The notes under the pieces were generated by a model. That model worked only from the letters and a program-made list of their open reading frames with translations, did not search any database and was not told the DNA's origin. Made by a program: the position numbers and the translations under genes. From Edaphobacillus lindanitolerans (GTDB taxonomy: Bacteria; Bacillota; Bacilli; Bacillales_A; Planococcaceae), in NCBI RefSeq assembly GCF_900156305.1, contig NZ_FTPL01000001.1:558001-622000 (forward strand): a stretch of DNA of 64,000 bases, read 5' to 3'. The stretch's first letter is position 1. Every line of letters starts with the position of its first letter. Positions 50,835 to 58,969 of this stretch are shown here, piece by piece.

Positions 50835-51371
50835 ATGAAATTCAGACTTCTCGGCCTCACACTGCTGTCGGGTACGCTTGTCCTCGGAGCCTGCGGGGAC
50901 AAAAACAACACCGAAAATGACAACAGCTCCGCCACGACCGAAAACACCGGAAACACGACGGAGGAAGCGCCGGACAATAGCGCGGCGGGCGACAACCCGG
51001 CTGGCGGAAAAGGCCACGACGGGTACGAGGAGACCCAGCAGGGCTACGGATTTAAGGTTTTTGATCTTGAAATCGACGTGGACGGTCAAGACGCCATTGA
51101 TGCGGATTACAAGACCGAGGAAGACGGGACGTTCGAAGCAGACTACAAAAATACGATCCAGGGCGTCGACTATGACAACGATCGGAATCAGAAAGAGGCC
51201 ATCGACGAACTCGACAAACTCTTCAAGGATATCCTTCTGGATCAGCAGATGAGCGAAGAAAAAGTGAAGAAGAATGTCCTCCGGGCGCTCGATGTGCAGG
51301 ATTACTCGAAATTTGACCTGGAAGTGGAGTTCGATGACGGTAAAAAGATGAAAATCGAAGAAAATAAATAA
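50835..51371 (+). CDS. YusW-like lipoprotein
   Basis: A 178-residue lipoprotein. The signal peptide ends in the lipobox LVLGAC (Cys20). A disordered linker rich in Asn, Thr, Glu and Gly (about 22-75) follows, then a compact domain with YGFKVFDLEIDVDGQDAIDA and ends in an acidic-basic strand. The domain matches the YusW-like family of Bacillales; the function is unknown. ATG 50835 has AAAGGAC ten bases upstream; an ATG six codons earlier is nearly as good. It is a single-gene unit with a strong terminator. Confidence 0.85.
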   Translation: MKFRLLGLTLLSGTLVLGACGDKNNTENDNSSATTENTGNTTEEAPDNSAAGDNPAGGKGHDGYEETQQGYGFKVFDLEIDVDGQDAIDADYKTEEDGTFEADYKNTIQGVDYDNDRNQKEAIDELDKLFKDILLDQQMSEEKVKKNVLRALDVQDYSKFDLEVEFDDGKKMKIEENK

Positions 51372-51381
51372 GGAACCACAG

Positions 51382-51421
51382 AACCCGTGCAAAGGCGGCA
51401 CACCGCCGTTTGCACGGGTTT
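51382..51421 (+). terminator. Terminator after the YusW-like gene
   Basis: A 12-bp perfect stem AACCCGTGCAAA/TTTGCACGGGTT (51382-51393 with 51409-51420), with a GGCGG/CCGCC inner hairpin, followed by a short T-rich stretch. Confidence 0.8.
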
Positions 51422-51554
51422 ATTGCCGGCAAAAACAGGACCTCGGCCCGTATTATTCCTTCATTACCGCTAATTTGCCGGTTTAACGTACTCCTTTTCC
51501 GGTAATCTATTATTGAATCCATATTCTAGACCCGACATCTGGAGGTCCTGCATC

Positions 51555-52616
51555 ATGGCAAAGAAACGACTGACCTGGGTGGATGTCACGAAGGGGTTCC
51601 TCATGATCCTCGTCGTCATCGGCCACTATCCCGGAGAACTGGATTTTCCGCTTTCCAAATATATTTATTGGTTCCATATGCCCGCCTTTTTCCTGATCAG
51701 CGGCCTGTTTTTCAAAGAAGCGAAAAGCCGTACCGAGGCAGGCGAATCCATCCTGAAGCGCTTCATGCAGCTGATTGTCCCATATCTGTTTTTCTTGCTC
51801 GTCATCACGGTCATCCGGTATGGGATGGAGCTCGGGTATGGGAATACGGACATCCACTGGTACTTGAATGATCTGTGGTCACTTGTGATCGGAGGACGGT
51901 TCGTCCGAGGCGCCTACGGCGTATTCTGGTTCGTCACGACCCTGTTTGCCGTGTTCGTCATCTTCACTGCGATCACACGCCATCTCAGCCGAAAGGTCCA
52001 GATTGCCGTCATGGCCGGCTTCTATCTTGCGGCCCACGCGGAAAGCCTGTTTGCCAAGTATGCGCTGAGCGGAGGCACGGTCGAAGCAGCCCAGCAGATC
52101 CCGCTTCCATGGAATCTTGACGTCGCGCTCATGGCTGCCGTGTACTTCGGGATCGGCTATTACCTGAAAGAATTCTGGATGGAAATCTCGAAAAAATGGT
52201 TCGTTGCAGGCATCGTGACCGTTGCCGCCTGCCTTCTGCTCGATGCAACCGGCGTGTTCGACTACCGGCTCAGCATGAAGTTCCTGCGCTATGACCATCT
52301 TTTCCTGGATCTGATCATCCCGATTTCCTGCACAATCGTGCTCATCGGGCTGTTCCAGCGGCTTACCGCCAGAATACCGCTCACCTGGCTTCAAAAAATC
52401 GAAAACCACTCGATCTCGGTTATGTATCTGCACATTTTTGCCGACATCGTGCTCAACGATTTCTTCACCTACGGACTGATCGGCTTCACGGCAATCGGGC
52501 TCGTCCTTCCGATTCTCGTCTCCATCGGCCTGCAGAAATTCGTCCCGTACGGCAAACTGCTCCTCGGCGGATTCAGGCCAAAGAAAAAACGTCAGGCCGC
52601 CGTTGCCGGAGATTAG
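51555..52616 (+). CDS. Acyltransferase family 3 membrane protein
   Basis: A 353-residue protein with about ten membrane helices. The N-terminal pattern WVDVTKGFLMILVVIGHY carries the His used by acyltransferase-3 enzymes, and YWFHMPAFFLISGLFF is the second hallmark block (as in fucose 4-O-acetylase-like proteins). It probably O-acetylates an extracellular or wall polysaccharide; the acceptor is unknown. ATG 51555 is nine bases after GGAGG; the in-frame ATG at 51513 has no site. It is a single-gene unit. Confidence 0.87.
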   Translation: MAKKRLTWVDVTKGFLMILVVIGHYPGELDFPLSKYIYWFHMPAFFLISGLFFKEAKSRTEAGESILKRFMQLIVPYLFFLLVITVIRYGMELGYGNTDIHWYLNDLWSLVIGGRFVRGAYGVFWFVTTLFAVFVIFTAITRHLSRKVQIAVMAGFYLAAHAESLFAKYALSGGTVEAAQQIPLPWNLDVALMAAVYFGIGYYLKEFWMEISKKWFVAGIVTVAACLLLDATGVFDYRLSMKFLRYDHLFLDLIIPISCTIVLIGLFQRLTARIPLTWLQKIENHSISVMYLHIFADIVLNDFFTYGLIGFTAIGLVLPILVSIGLQKFVPYGKLLLGGFRPKKKRQAAVAGD

Positions 52617-52629
52617 CCTTGGCCGACGC

Positions 52630-52660
52630 AAAACGCATGCATTGCGCATGCGTTTTTTTG
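52630..52660 (+). terminator. Terminator after the acyltransferase gene
   Basis: A 9-bp perfect stem AACGCATGC/GCATGCGTT (52632-52640 with 52646-52654) followed by a run of T. Confidence 0.85.
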
Positions 52661-52706
52661 TATTTGCCGATTCTCCGGAAAGCGTCATTCCCCACGCGGA
52701 TTCCGG

Positions 52707-53606
52707 TCAATTCTCAGACTCGTACCATGGATTCAAATGAATCAGGACTTCATCTACATCCGGATGATGTTCGATGATCGTTTTCTTTATCTTCCGAATG
52801 ATGTCGTGGCCTTCCTGTATCGTTTTCCCTCCGCAGATGCTGATGCGAAGATCCACCAGCACGTAGTGCCCATGGTCCCTGGCACGCAGGCGATCGATTC
52901 GTTTCACTTCGGGAATCGTAAAGATCAGAGAGGCAAAACTGTCGAGCCTTTCCTGGCTGACGCTTTTTTCCATCAGGATGTCCAGCGCTTCTTTCCCCAT
53001 GCCGAACGCCAGCCTGAACACAAGTGCAGTCACAATCAGTCCTGCAACAGGGTCGCCGTATCCGAGGATGGTCACATGGTAGTATTCACCGGCGAGCGCC
53101 AAGCCGATCCCCAGCACAGCCGCCAGCGATGCATAGACATCCGCGAGATGATCGTAGGCGGTGGCAATCAGCGCTTTGCTGCTTGTTTGCCTGCCGATTT
53201 TAAGCGTGTAGATATATAGCACCTGTTTCCATACAAGTGAAATCACCGCTGCGGCGAACGCGATAACACTGGCCTTTTCCGGTTCCGCGAAAAAGGCGGA
53301 CACCGATTCGTATGCTATGTAGATCGCCGCCAGTCCAAGAATGATGGCCACAATGGCCGAGCTGATGACCTCGGCTTTGCCGTGTCCGTACGGATGGTCC
53401 TCATCCGCCGGCCGCTGGGAAATGCGCATCGATGTCAATGCCGCGGCACTTGCCACCACATCACCGGCATTGTGGTAGCCGTCTGCCAGAAGAACCGGGC
53501 TGTGAAAGATGGTGCCGACGACAATCTTAAGCACCGTCAGGATGATGTTGCTGATCAGGCTGATCCAGCCCGTGATAAACGTATTGGGACCCGTGACTTG
53601 ACTCAT
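52707..53606 (-). CDS. Cation diffusion facilitator family metal exporter
   Basis: A 299-residue CDF protein. Six membrane helices (about 10-200) contain the family sites LLADGYHNAGDVVASAAAL, DEDHPYGHGKAEV and AYDHLADVYASLAAV. The cytoplasmic ferredoxin-like domain (about 210-295) ends in a metal-site-like HHPDVDEVLIHLNPW. It exports a divalent metal against protons. The Asn-Asp pair in helix 2 recalls manganese-type CDF proteins (MneP/MntE), but zinc or iron cannot be excluded. The gene is preceded by a 146-base leader holding a 19-residue ORF and an intrinsic terminator, so its expression is likely controlled by attenuation. Confidence 0.9.
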   Translation of the reverse strand: MSQVTGPNTFITGWISLISNIILTVLKIVVGTIFHSPVLLADGYHNAGDVVASAAALTSMRISQRPADEDHPYGHGKAEVISSAIVAIILGLAAIYIAYESVSAFFAEPEKASVIAFAAAVISLVWKQVLYIYTLKIGRQTSSKALIATAYDHLADVYASLAAVLGIGLALAGEYYHVTILGYGDPVAGLIVTALVFRLAFGMGKEALDILMEKSVSQERLDSFASLIFTIPEVKRIDRLRARDHGHYVLVDLRISICGGKTIQEGHDIIRKIKKTIIEHHPDVDEVLIHLNPWYESEN

Positions 53607-53644
53607 GAATCTGCACTCCCGTCTGATTCTTTCTCATGTGCAAC

Positions 53645-53675
53645 AAAACCCCCTGACTGGTTTCCAGTCAAGGGG
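53645..53675 (-). terminator. Attenuator terminator in the leader of the CDF gene
   Basis: On the minus strand CCCC-(A bulge)-TGACTGG pairs with CCAGTCA-GGGG across an AAA loop (53649-53675), followed by TTTTGTTG (from 53648). It lies about 40 bases before the CDF start and about 80 bases after the predicted transcription start, inside the transcript. Confidence 0.7.
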
Positions 53676-53727
53676 TCGGGGTTTCAATTAGATTTGATTT
53701 TCCGGTAAGATTGACACGAATCATCAT
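53668..53727 (-). CDS. 19-residue leader ORF upstream of the CDF gene
   Basis: Reading leftward from ATG at 53727 the peptide is MMIRVNLTGKSNLIETPTP, then TGA at 53670-53668. AAAGAGTG lies four to five bases before the ATG. The stop codon falls at the inner end of the 5' arm of the terminator stem, so a ribosome finishing the ORF would cover that arm and block hairpin formation. The peptide has no known relative to me. It may be a regulatory leader peptide or a small protein in its own right. Confidence 0.5.
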   Translation of the reverse strand: MMIRVNLTGKSNLIETPTP

Positions 53728-53758
53728 TGATCACTCTTTGCTTTTGCGGCTTTCCCCC

Positions 53759-53788
53759 ATTGTATCACTCTGCCGGCAACACGGGCAA
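53759..53788 (-). promoter_or_regulatory. Candidate sigma-A promoter of the CDF transcription unit
   Basis: TTGCCC (53788-53783), an 18-base spacer and TACAAT (53764-53759) on the minus strand. Transcription would start near 53752. Confidence 0.6.
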
Positions 53789-53892
53789 GAATGCCAAACT
53801 AGCGGGGTTTCCGCATTTTTTCTTGTTTCGGCCCGTTGTTGCAGAAATGGCCCGAAACCTTCCCGCCATTGCCCATGCCTTCATGCATACCG

Positions 53893-53925
53893 AAAAGCCC
53901 GGAGCATCCCCAGCTCCGGGCTTTT
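53893..53925. terminator. Terminator after the ABC exporter genes
   Basis: A 13-bp perfect stem AAAAGCCCGGAGC/GCTCCGGGCTTTT (53893-53905 with 53913-53925), immediately after the stop of the second ABC gene. The rest of the gap 53607-53892 holds only the CDF leader and its promoter region. Confidence 0.88.
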
Positions 53926-55773
53926 TCATTCATCCTCTTCTCCGCCGATTTCGTCACCTTTGAGCATCTGGTAGTACAGTCCGCGGCTTTCGATCAGTTC
54001 TTGCTGGGGGCCGGATTCTGCGAGGCGGCCGTCCTGCATGACGAAGATGAGATCGGCCTTCCTCACCGTGTTGAGCCGGTGGGCGATGATAAAGCTCGTG
54101 CGCCCTTCCATCAGTCGCTCCAGAGCCTCCTGAATCTTCATCTCCGTGACCGTGTCGATCGAGGAGGTCGCTTCATCGAGCAGCAGCAGCACAGGATCCG
54201 CGACGAGCGCCCGGGCAATAGACAGAAGTTGCTTCTGCCCCTGGCTGATCTCGCCGCCGTCTGCAGAGAGGACCGTGTGGAAGCCGTCGTCGAGTTTCAT
54301 GATGAAGTCATGGGCATTCGCCTGCTTCGCGGCTTCGATCACTTCGTCATCCGTGGCATCAAGCCGGCCGTACCGGATGTTCTCCATCACGCTGGCCTCG
54401 AACAGGAACGGATCCTGCAGAACGAACGCCATCTGGCTGCGAAGCGTTTTGCGCGGCAGATCCGCGACCGGAATACCGTCGATCAGAATCTGTCCCTCGT
54501 CCGGGTCGTAAAATCTTGCGAGCAGCTGCATGACAGTCGTCTTTCCTGCCCCGGTGGCACCGACAAATGCGGCTGCCTCACCGGGACGGACCCGGAAGCT
54601 CACGTCCCGGACCGTGTAGCCGCTCTTCTCCACGTCATAACCGAACGACACATTCCGGAACTCCACATCCCCCTTAAGGACCTTGTCACCATACTCAGTC
54701 GCATCATCCCGCTCCGCGGGTTCGTCCATGATGGCGAACACCCGCTCCGCACCTGCGATTGCGGACAAGACGGTATTGAACTGGTTCGCAAGATCGTTCA
54801 GCGGACGCGTGAACTGCCGGGCATATTCGGTGAAGATGACGATTGTCCCGATCGTGACGATGCCGTCGCCGCGCAACGCCAGAATTCCGCCCACGCCTGC
54901 AACGATGGCAAACGCGCCGTTGTTCAGCAGGTTCATCACTTTCGGGATGAACCCTGCGTACGTCAAGGCCCAGAAGCCGGTCCGCCGGAGCTGTTCACCC
55001 TTCTCGATGAATTCCTCCATCACGCGGTCCTCTTGCGAGAATGCCTTGACGATCCGCTGACCGGATACCGATTCTTCGATCATGCCGTTCAATTCGCCGA
55101 CTGCCTTCTGCTGGGCCTTGTACAGCCGGCCGGTCCGGCGGGTGACCCACCGGACCGCCAGGAACATGGCGGGAATGATCGTCATCGTGAGCAGTGTGAG
55201 CAGCGGGCTCAGGGACAGCATGACGATGACCGTTCCGACGAGCGTCAGGACGCTTGAGAACACCTGGATGAACGAGTTGTTCAGCGTCTGGCTGACATTC
55301 TCGATGTCGTTCGTCATCCGGCTCATGAGTTCGCCGTGCTGGCGCCGGTCGAAGAATTTCACCGGCAGCCGCTGGAAATGGCTGAACAGCCCGGACCGCA
55401 TTTTGTAGACGGCCTGCTGGGAGATGCCGATCATCCAGAAACTCTGCAGGTACATCGACACAGACAGGCCTAAATAAACAGTGAGCAGGATTGCGACCAT
55501 TTTTCCGAAGCCGCCGAACTGGCCGGCCACGATGTAATTGTCGACAATATGGCCGACAAGATACGGACCGAGGATCGACAGTCCGGAAGAGACGACGACA
55601 AGCGCCAGCACGGAGATCAGAAGTGCACGCTGCTCATCAACGAGCTTCCAGATCCGTACAAGCACACCCTTCCAATTGTCCGGCCGCTCCCCTTTTTTGC
55701 GCGCCGGCTTTTTCAGGTCTTCCTTTTTCAGGATCGGCTCATAGCCGAACGGCCTTCTCAGGAATTCAGGCAT
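53926..55773 (-). CDS. ABC exporter half-transporter, consensus-ATPase subunit (BmrD-like)
   Basis: A 615-residue fused membrane-ATPase protein. Six helices span about 60-350; an extra basic N-terminal stretch of about 40 residues precedes them, as in BmrD/YheH. The nucleotide domain has Walker A GATGAGKTT, Walker B LLLLDEATSSID with the catalytic glutamate, and a switch His in IIAHRLNTV. The signature is ISQGQKQ, where the usual LSGGQ is altered. The ATG at 55773 overlaps the upstream gene by 8 bases and has GGAGGTG before it. Together with that subunit it should form an asymmetric multidrug or lipid exporter. Confidence 0.9.
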   Translation of the reverse strand: MPEFLRRPFGYEPILKKEDLKKPARKKGERPDNWKGVLVRIWKLVDEQRALLISVLALVVVSSGLSILGPYLVGHIVDNYIVAGQFGGFGKMVAILLTVYLGLSVSMYLQSFWMIGISQQAVYKMRSGLFSHFQRLPVKFFDRRQHGELMSRMTNDIENVSQTLNNSFIQVFSSVLTLVGTVIVMLSLSPLLTLLTMTIIPAMFLAVRWVTRRTGRLYKAQQKAVGELNGMIEESVSGQRIVKAFSQEDRVMEEFIEKGEQLRRTGFWALTYAGFIPKVMNLLNNGAFAIVAGVGGILALRGDGIVTIGTIVIFTEYARQFTRPLNDLANQFNTVLSAIAGAERVFAIMDEPAERDDATEYGDKVLKGDVEFRNVSFGYDVEKSGYTVRDVSFRVRPGEAAAFVGATGAGKTTVMQLLARFYDPDEGQILIDGIPVADLPRKTLRSQMAFVLQDPFLFEASVMENIRYGRLDATDDEVIEAAKQANAHDFIMKLDDGFHTVLSADGGEISQGQKQLLSIARALVADPVLLLLDEATSSIDTVTEMKIQEALERLMEGRTSFIIAHRLNTVRKADLIFVMQDGRLAESGPQQELIESRGLYYQMLKGDEIGGEEDE

Positions 55774-57496
55774 CGGCGTCCACCTCCCCGTCGTGCTGTG
55801 CCTGCGACTCGACGATCTGCCGGTACAGTTCCGACTGACCGAGCAGTTCCTCGTGCGTCCCGTATCCGGCCACACGTCCCTCTTCCATAAGAAGGACCCG
55901 GTCCGCACCGGCAGCCGTGCCGATTTTCTGCGTGACGACAAGCATCGTCGCCCGCTCTTCCTCAAGCGCCTCCCAAAGAGCGGCCTCCGTCTTCACGTCG
56001 AGGGCGGATGTACTGTCGTCCAGGATCAGGATGGACGGACGGCGCACAAGCGCACGGGCGATGGACAGCCGCTGCTTCTGGCCGCCCGACAGGTTGACCC
56101 CCTTCTGTCCGACTCGGGTCCCATACTGATCAGGGAACCGCTCGACCGAATCATGGATCTGGGCCTTCTGTGCGGCTTCCTCCAATTCATCAAGGCCCGC
56201 CTCCGGATCGCCCCAGCCGAGGTTCTCATGGATCGAACCGGTGAACAGCATCGATTGCTGCGGCACATAGCCGATCGCATCCCGCAGATCTTTCAGCGGC
56301 CAGGCGGCGATGTCCCGTCCATCGATGAGAATCCGGCCCTCCGTCGGGGCAAAGAACCTCGGGATGAGGTTCAGCAGCGTGGACTTGCCGGCGCCGGTCG
56401 CCCCCATGATGGCCAGCTTTTCGCCCGGCCGGACATGGAAGCTGACATCATGAAGGACTCCTTTTTCAGCCCCCTCATATTTGAAGGAAACATGTTCGAA
56501 GCGGAGATCACCGGCAGGCATTTCCCCGGTGCCGCTCTCCGCCGTTTCTGATCCCCCATCCGCCAGGAGCACTTCCTCCATCCTTTCCGCAGACGCCTTG
56601 GCTCTGGAATAAGCCACGATGATGAACGAGAACATGGAGAATGAACCCGTCATCCGGAGTGCATAGTTGACGATCGCCACCACTTCCCCCACCTGTGCGT
56701 CTCCGGCCCGGACCTGGGAAGCCCCGAACCAGAGAACCGCAAGAAGGCTCGCATTCATGACGAACAGCAGGACGGGAAGGATGAGCTCCATGAGCCGGAC
56801 GGCCGTCACCGTATCCGACCTCAGCGCATCCGCCACTTTCGCAAACCGGGACGATTCATAGGCTCCCCGCAAGTAAGCCTTCACAAGCCGGACTCCCTGA
56901 AGGTTCTCCTGGACGACCCGGTTCACCCGGTCCAGCCGGCGCTGGACCATCCCGAACATCGTGACGCCCCTGCGCACCATGAACACGAGGAACACGATGA
57001 GGAACGGCACGCCGATCATGAGGAACAACGCCAGCTTCGGATTCACGATGAATGACATGATGAGCGCACCGGCTGCGGCAAGCGGTGCTCTCAGCATGAT
57101 CCGAAGGCTCATGTAGAGAACGTTCATCACCTGGGTGATGTCGCTCGTCATCCTTGTCAGGAGACCAGACTGCGGAAACCGGAGGAACGTCGACATCGTA
57201 AATGACTGGATCTTCTTGAACAGGGCCACCCGAAGGTCGAACCCGAAACTGTGCGCAGCGTGTGCGGCAAAATAGGAATTCGTCACGCCCGATAAAAATG
57301 CGGCCAGTGCAAGCCCGGCCATGACGGCGCCCCAGGTCCAGACAGTCCCGGAATCTCCCTTCAGGATCCCATCGTCAATGATCCGCTGGATGACGAGCGG
57401 CTGGATCAGCTCGACCCCGAGTTCGACCAGCATGAGCAGGAGTGCAATGCCGATCGGCCATTTGTATTTCATTGCATAGGAAAAGACAGTCTTCAC
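55766..57496 (-). CDS. ABC exporter half-transporter, degenerate-ATPase subunit (BmrC-like)
   Basis: A 576-residue half-transporter with six helices in the first 320 residues. The nucleotide domain has Walker A GATGAGKST and an intact signature LSGGQKQR, but Walker B reads LILDDSTSALD with Asp in place of the catalytic Glu, and the switch histidine is replaced (VVTQKIGT). The partner subunit has the opposite pattern, so a heterodimer has one consensus and one degenerate ATP site, as in B. subtilis BmrC/BmrD. The start is GTG at 57496 with GGGGTG upstream. It is divergent from the GntR operon. Confidence 0.9.
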   Translation of the reverse strand: MKTVFSYAMKYKWPIGIALLLMLVELGVELIQPLVIQRIIDDGILKGDSGTVWTWGAVMAGLALAAFLSGVTNSYFAAHAAHSFGFDLRVALFKKIQSFTMSTFLRFPQSGLLTRMTSDITQVMNVLYMSLRIMLRAPLAAAGALIMSFIVNPKLALFLMIGVPFLIVFLVFMVRRGVTMFGMVQRRLDRVNRVVQENLQGVRLVKAYLRGAYESSRFAKVADALRSDTVTAVRLMELILPVLLFVMNASLLAVLWFGASQVRAGDAQVGEVVAIVNYALRMTGSFSMFSFIIVAYSRAKASAERMEEVLLADGGSETAESGTGEMPAGDLRFEHVSFKYEGAEKGVLHDVSFHVRPGEKLAIMGATGAGKSTLLNLIPRFFAPTEGRILIDGRDIAAWPLKDLRDAIGYVPQQSMLFTGSIHENLGWGDPEAGLDELEEAAQKAQIHDSVERFPDQYGTRVGQKGVNLSGGQKQRLSIARALVRRPSILILDDSTSALDVKTEAALWEALEEERATMLVVTQKIGTAAGADRVLLMEEGRVAGYGTHEELLGQSELYRQIVESQAQHDGEVDADA

Positions 57497-57608
57497 GCAG
57501 CGTTCACCCCAAATTCTTTCGTCCTACGAATCAATTGCCGACCTTCATTATGCCATATTTTCGGGCACCCGGACAGCCGGATGGAGGAATTTTTGCGCAA
57601 TTCCCGGA

Positions 57609-57647
57609 TTGCATCTGCCTGGCACTTGATGTATAGTACATTACATC
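57609..57647 (+). promoter_or_regulatory. Promoter and dyad operator of the GntR-ABC operon
   Basis: TTGCAT (57609-57614), a 17-base spacer and TATAGT (57632-57637) form the promoter. GATGTA (57628-57633) and TACATC (57642-57647) form a dyad that covers the -10 and the start site, with the inner ATGTA-TAG-TACAT palindrome. This is the layout of an autorepressed YtrA-type GntR promoter. Confidence 0.65.
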
Positions 57648-57659
57648 AGTAATGCACCC

Positions 57660-58055
57660 ATGCAGAAAGAGGGGAGTCCCCTGAAGATCAATCCGGAAAG
57701 CAGCTCACCGATCTACCGCCAGGTTGCGGACTGGATCGAAGAAGGCATTATCGCCGGATCATTCCCTGAGAACGGGAAGGTCTACTCCCAGTACCAGCTC
57801 GCCGAACTGTACGGCATCAACCCGGCAACAGCCGCGAAAGGACTCAACCTGTTGTCCGAAGAAAAAATCCTGTACAAAAAACGCGGTCTCGGCATGTTCG
57901 TCGCGGAGGGTGCCAAGGAAACGATCATGAAAAAAAGAAGAAGCGGGACGCTGCTTGATATGATCCGGGAAACGGTAACGGAAAGCCGGCTCCTCGGCAT
58001 CACAGACGAGGAATTGATTGAACTCATCAAAGAGGAAATGGAGGGAATGGAATGA
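57660..58055 (+). CDS. GntR family (YtrA-type) transcription regulator
   Basis: A protein of up to 131 residues. The winged-helix domain (about 8-80) contains PIYRQVADWIEEGIIAGSF, YSQYQLAELYGINPATAAKG and the wing YKKRGLGMFVAEGA; a short helical tail replaces the effector domain, as in YtrA-type regulators of ABC operons. The ATG at 57660 lies only about 16 bases from the predicted transcription start and has no ribosome site. GAGGGGAG is instead placed before a CTG at 57681, which gives a YtrA-like N-terminus (Met-Lys-Ile-Asn), so that start is a real possibility. It overlaps the next gene by four bases. Confidence 0.85.
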   Translation: MQKEGSPLKINPESSSPIYRQVADWIEEGIIAGSFPENGKVYSQYQLAELYGINPATAAKGLNLLSEEKILYKKRGLGMFVAEGAKETIMKKRRSGTLLDMIRETVTESRLLGITDEELIELIKEEMEGME

Positions 58056-58969
58056 TTCAATTGGAATTCGAAAAAGCCGAAAAGCGGTTTCAGGGCAAAA
58101 CGGCCCTTCGGGACCTGACGCTCTCGCTTGAAGGCGAGAAAATCGTCGGATTGCTCGGGCGCAACGGGGCCGGAAAGACGACAGCGATGAAACTGGCGGC
58201 CGGCTTCCTTAAACCGACAGGCGGAGATGTCCGGGCATTCGGCGGGCCGGTGTTCAATTCCCTGCTCGCATCGGCGAACACGATTTATCTGTCGGAAGAT
58301 ACCCGCTTCCCCTATACCCTGACACTCGGCGGGATTATCGATGAGCTCGCCCGAGCCTACCCGAATTTCGACCGCGGCCTGGCCACAAGGCTGATGGACT
58401 ACTTCACCCTCCCTTCCTTCATGAAACACGCCTCTTTGTCGAAAGGGATGAGAAACACCTTTAACCTGATTGCAGGCCTCACTGCCCGCTGCCCGCTTAC
58501 GCTCCTGGATGAACCGCTGAACGGCATGGACGCGGCAGTCCGCAAAGACCTGACGAGCGTCCTGCTGAAGGAATTCATCGAGGCACCGAGGCTGATCGTC
58601 GTATCCGGCCACCAGCTCCAGGGGCTGGAGGACCTGTTCGAGGAAGTGGCCATCATCGATAAAGGACGGCTGCTCATTCACGAAGAAGCGGATGCGTTTA
58701 AAGAACGCTTCAAACGGATTTCGGGCAAGGCCGATGCAGTCGGTGCGGCAACCGAGGGGCTGCGCGTCCTCTCCCGCCGGCAGTCGCTGCCCGGCATGGA
58801 AGAAACGGTCATCGAGATGGAGCCGGGCACTGCCCTGTTTGCACCGTCCGGAGCCGGCCTCACCGTGTCTTCCCTGTCCCTGAACGATGCCTATATCGCC
58901 CTCACCGGCGGAATGGAAGGAGGAATCGACCGTGTCTACGCTGATACAGCCCGCAAGGTTAAGCCGTAA
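58052..58969 (+). CDS. ABC transporter ATPase (YtrB-like)
   Basis: A 305-residue ATPase. Walker A is LLGRNGAGKTT, Walker B LTLLDEPLNGMD, and the switch histidine is in VVSGHQLQGLEDL. The signature is LSKGM in place of LSGGQ, a form also seen in YtrB-type and bacitracin/lantibiotic-type ATPases. A C-terminal extension (about 215-305) follows the core. The ATG overlaps the GntR stop (ATGA). It would power the membrane protein encoded next. Regulation by the GntR protein is inferred from the operon. Confidence 0.88.
   Translation: MIQLEFEKAEKRFQGKTALRDLTLSLEGEKIVGLLGRNGAGKTTAMKLAAGFLKPTGGDVRAFGGPVFNSLLASANTIYLSEDTRFPYTLTLGGIIDELARAYPNFDRGLATRLMDYFTLPSFMKHASLSKGMRNTFNLIAGLTARCPLTLLDEPLNGMDAAVRKDLTSVLLKEFIEAPRLIVVSGHQLQGLEDLFEEVAIIDKGRLLIHEEADAFKERFKRISGKADAVGAATEGLRVLSRRQSLPGMEETVIEMEPGTALFAPSGAGLTVSSLSLNDAYIALTGGMEGGIDRVYADTARKVKP

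Noticed and set aside
53800-53822. Plus-strand terminator GCGGGGTTTCCGC followed by TTTTTT
   Set aside because: The stem is only four base pairs and no plus-strand gene lies upstream; probably chance.
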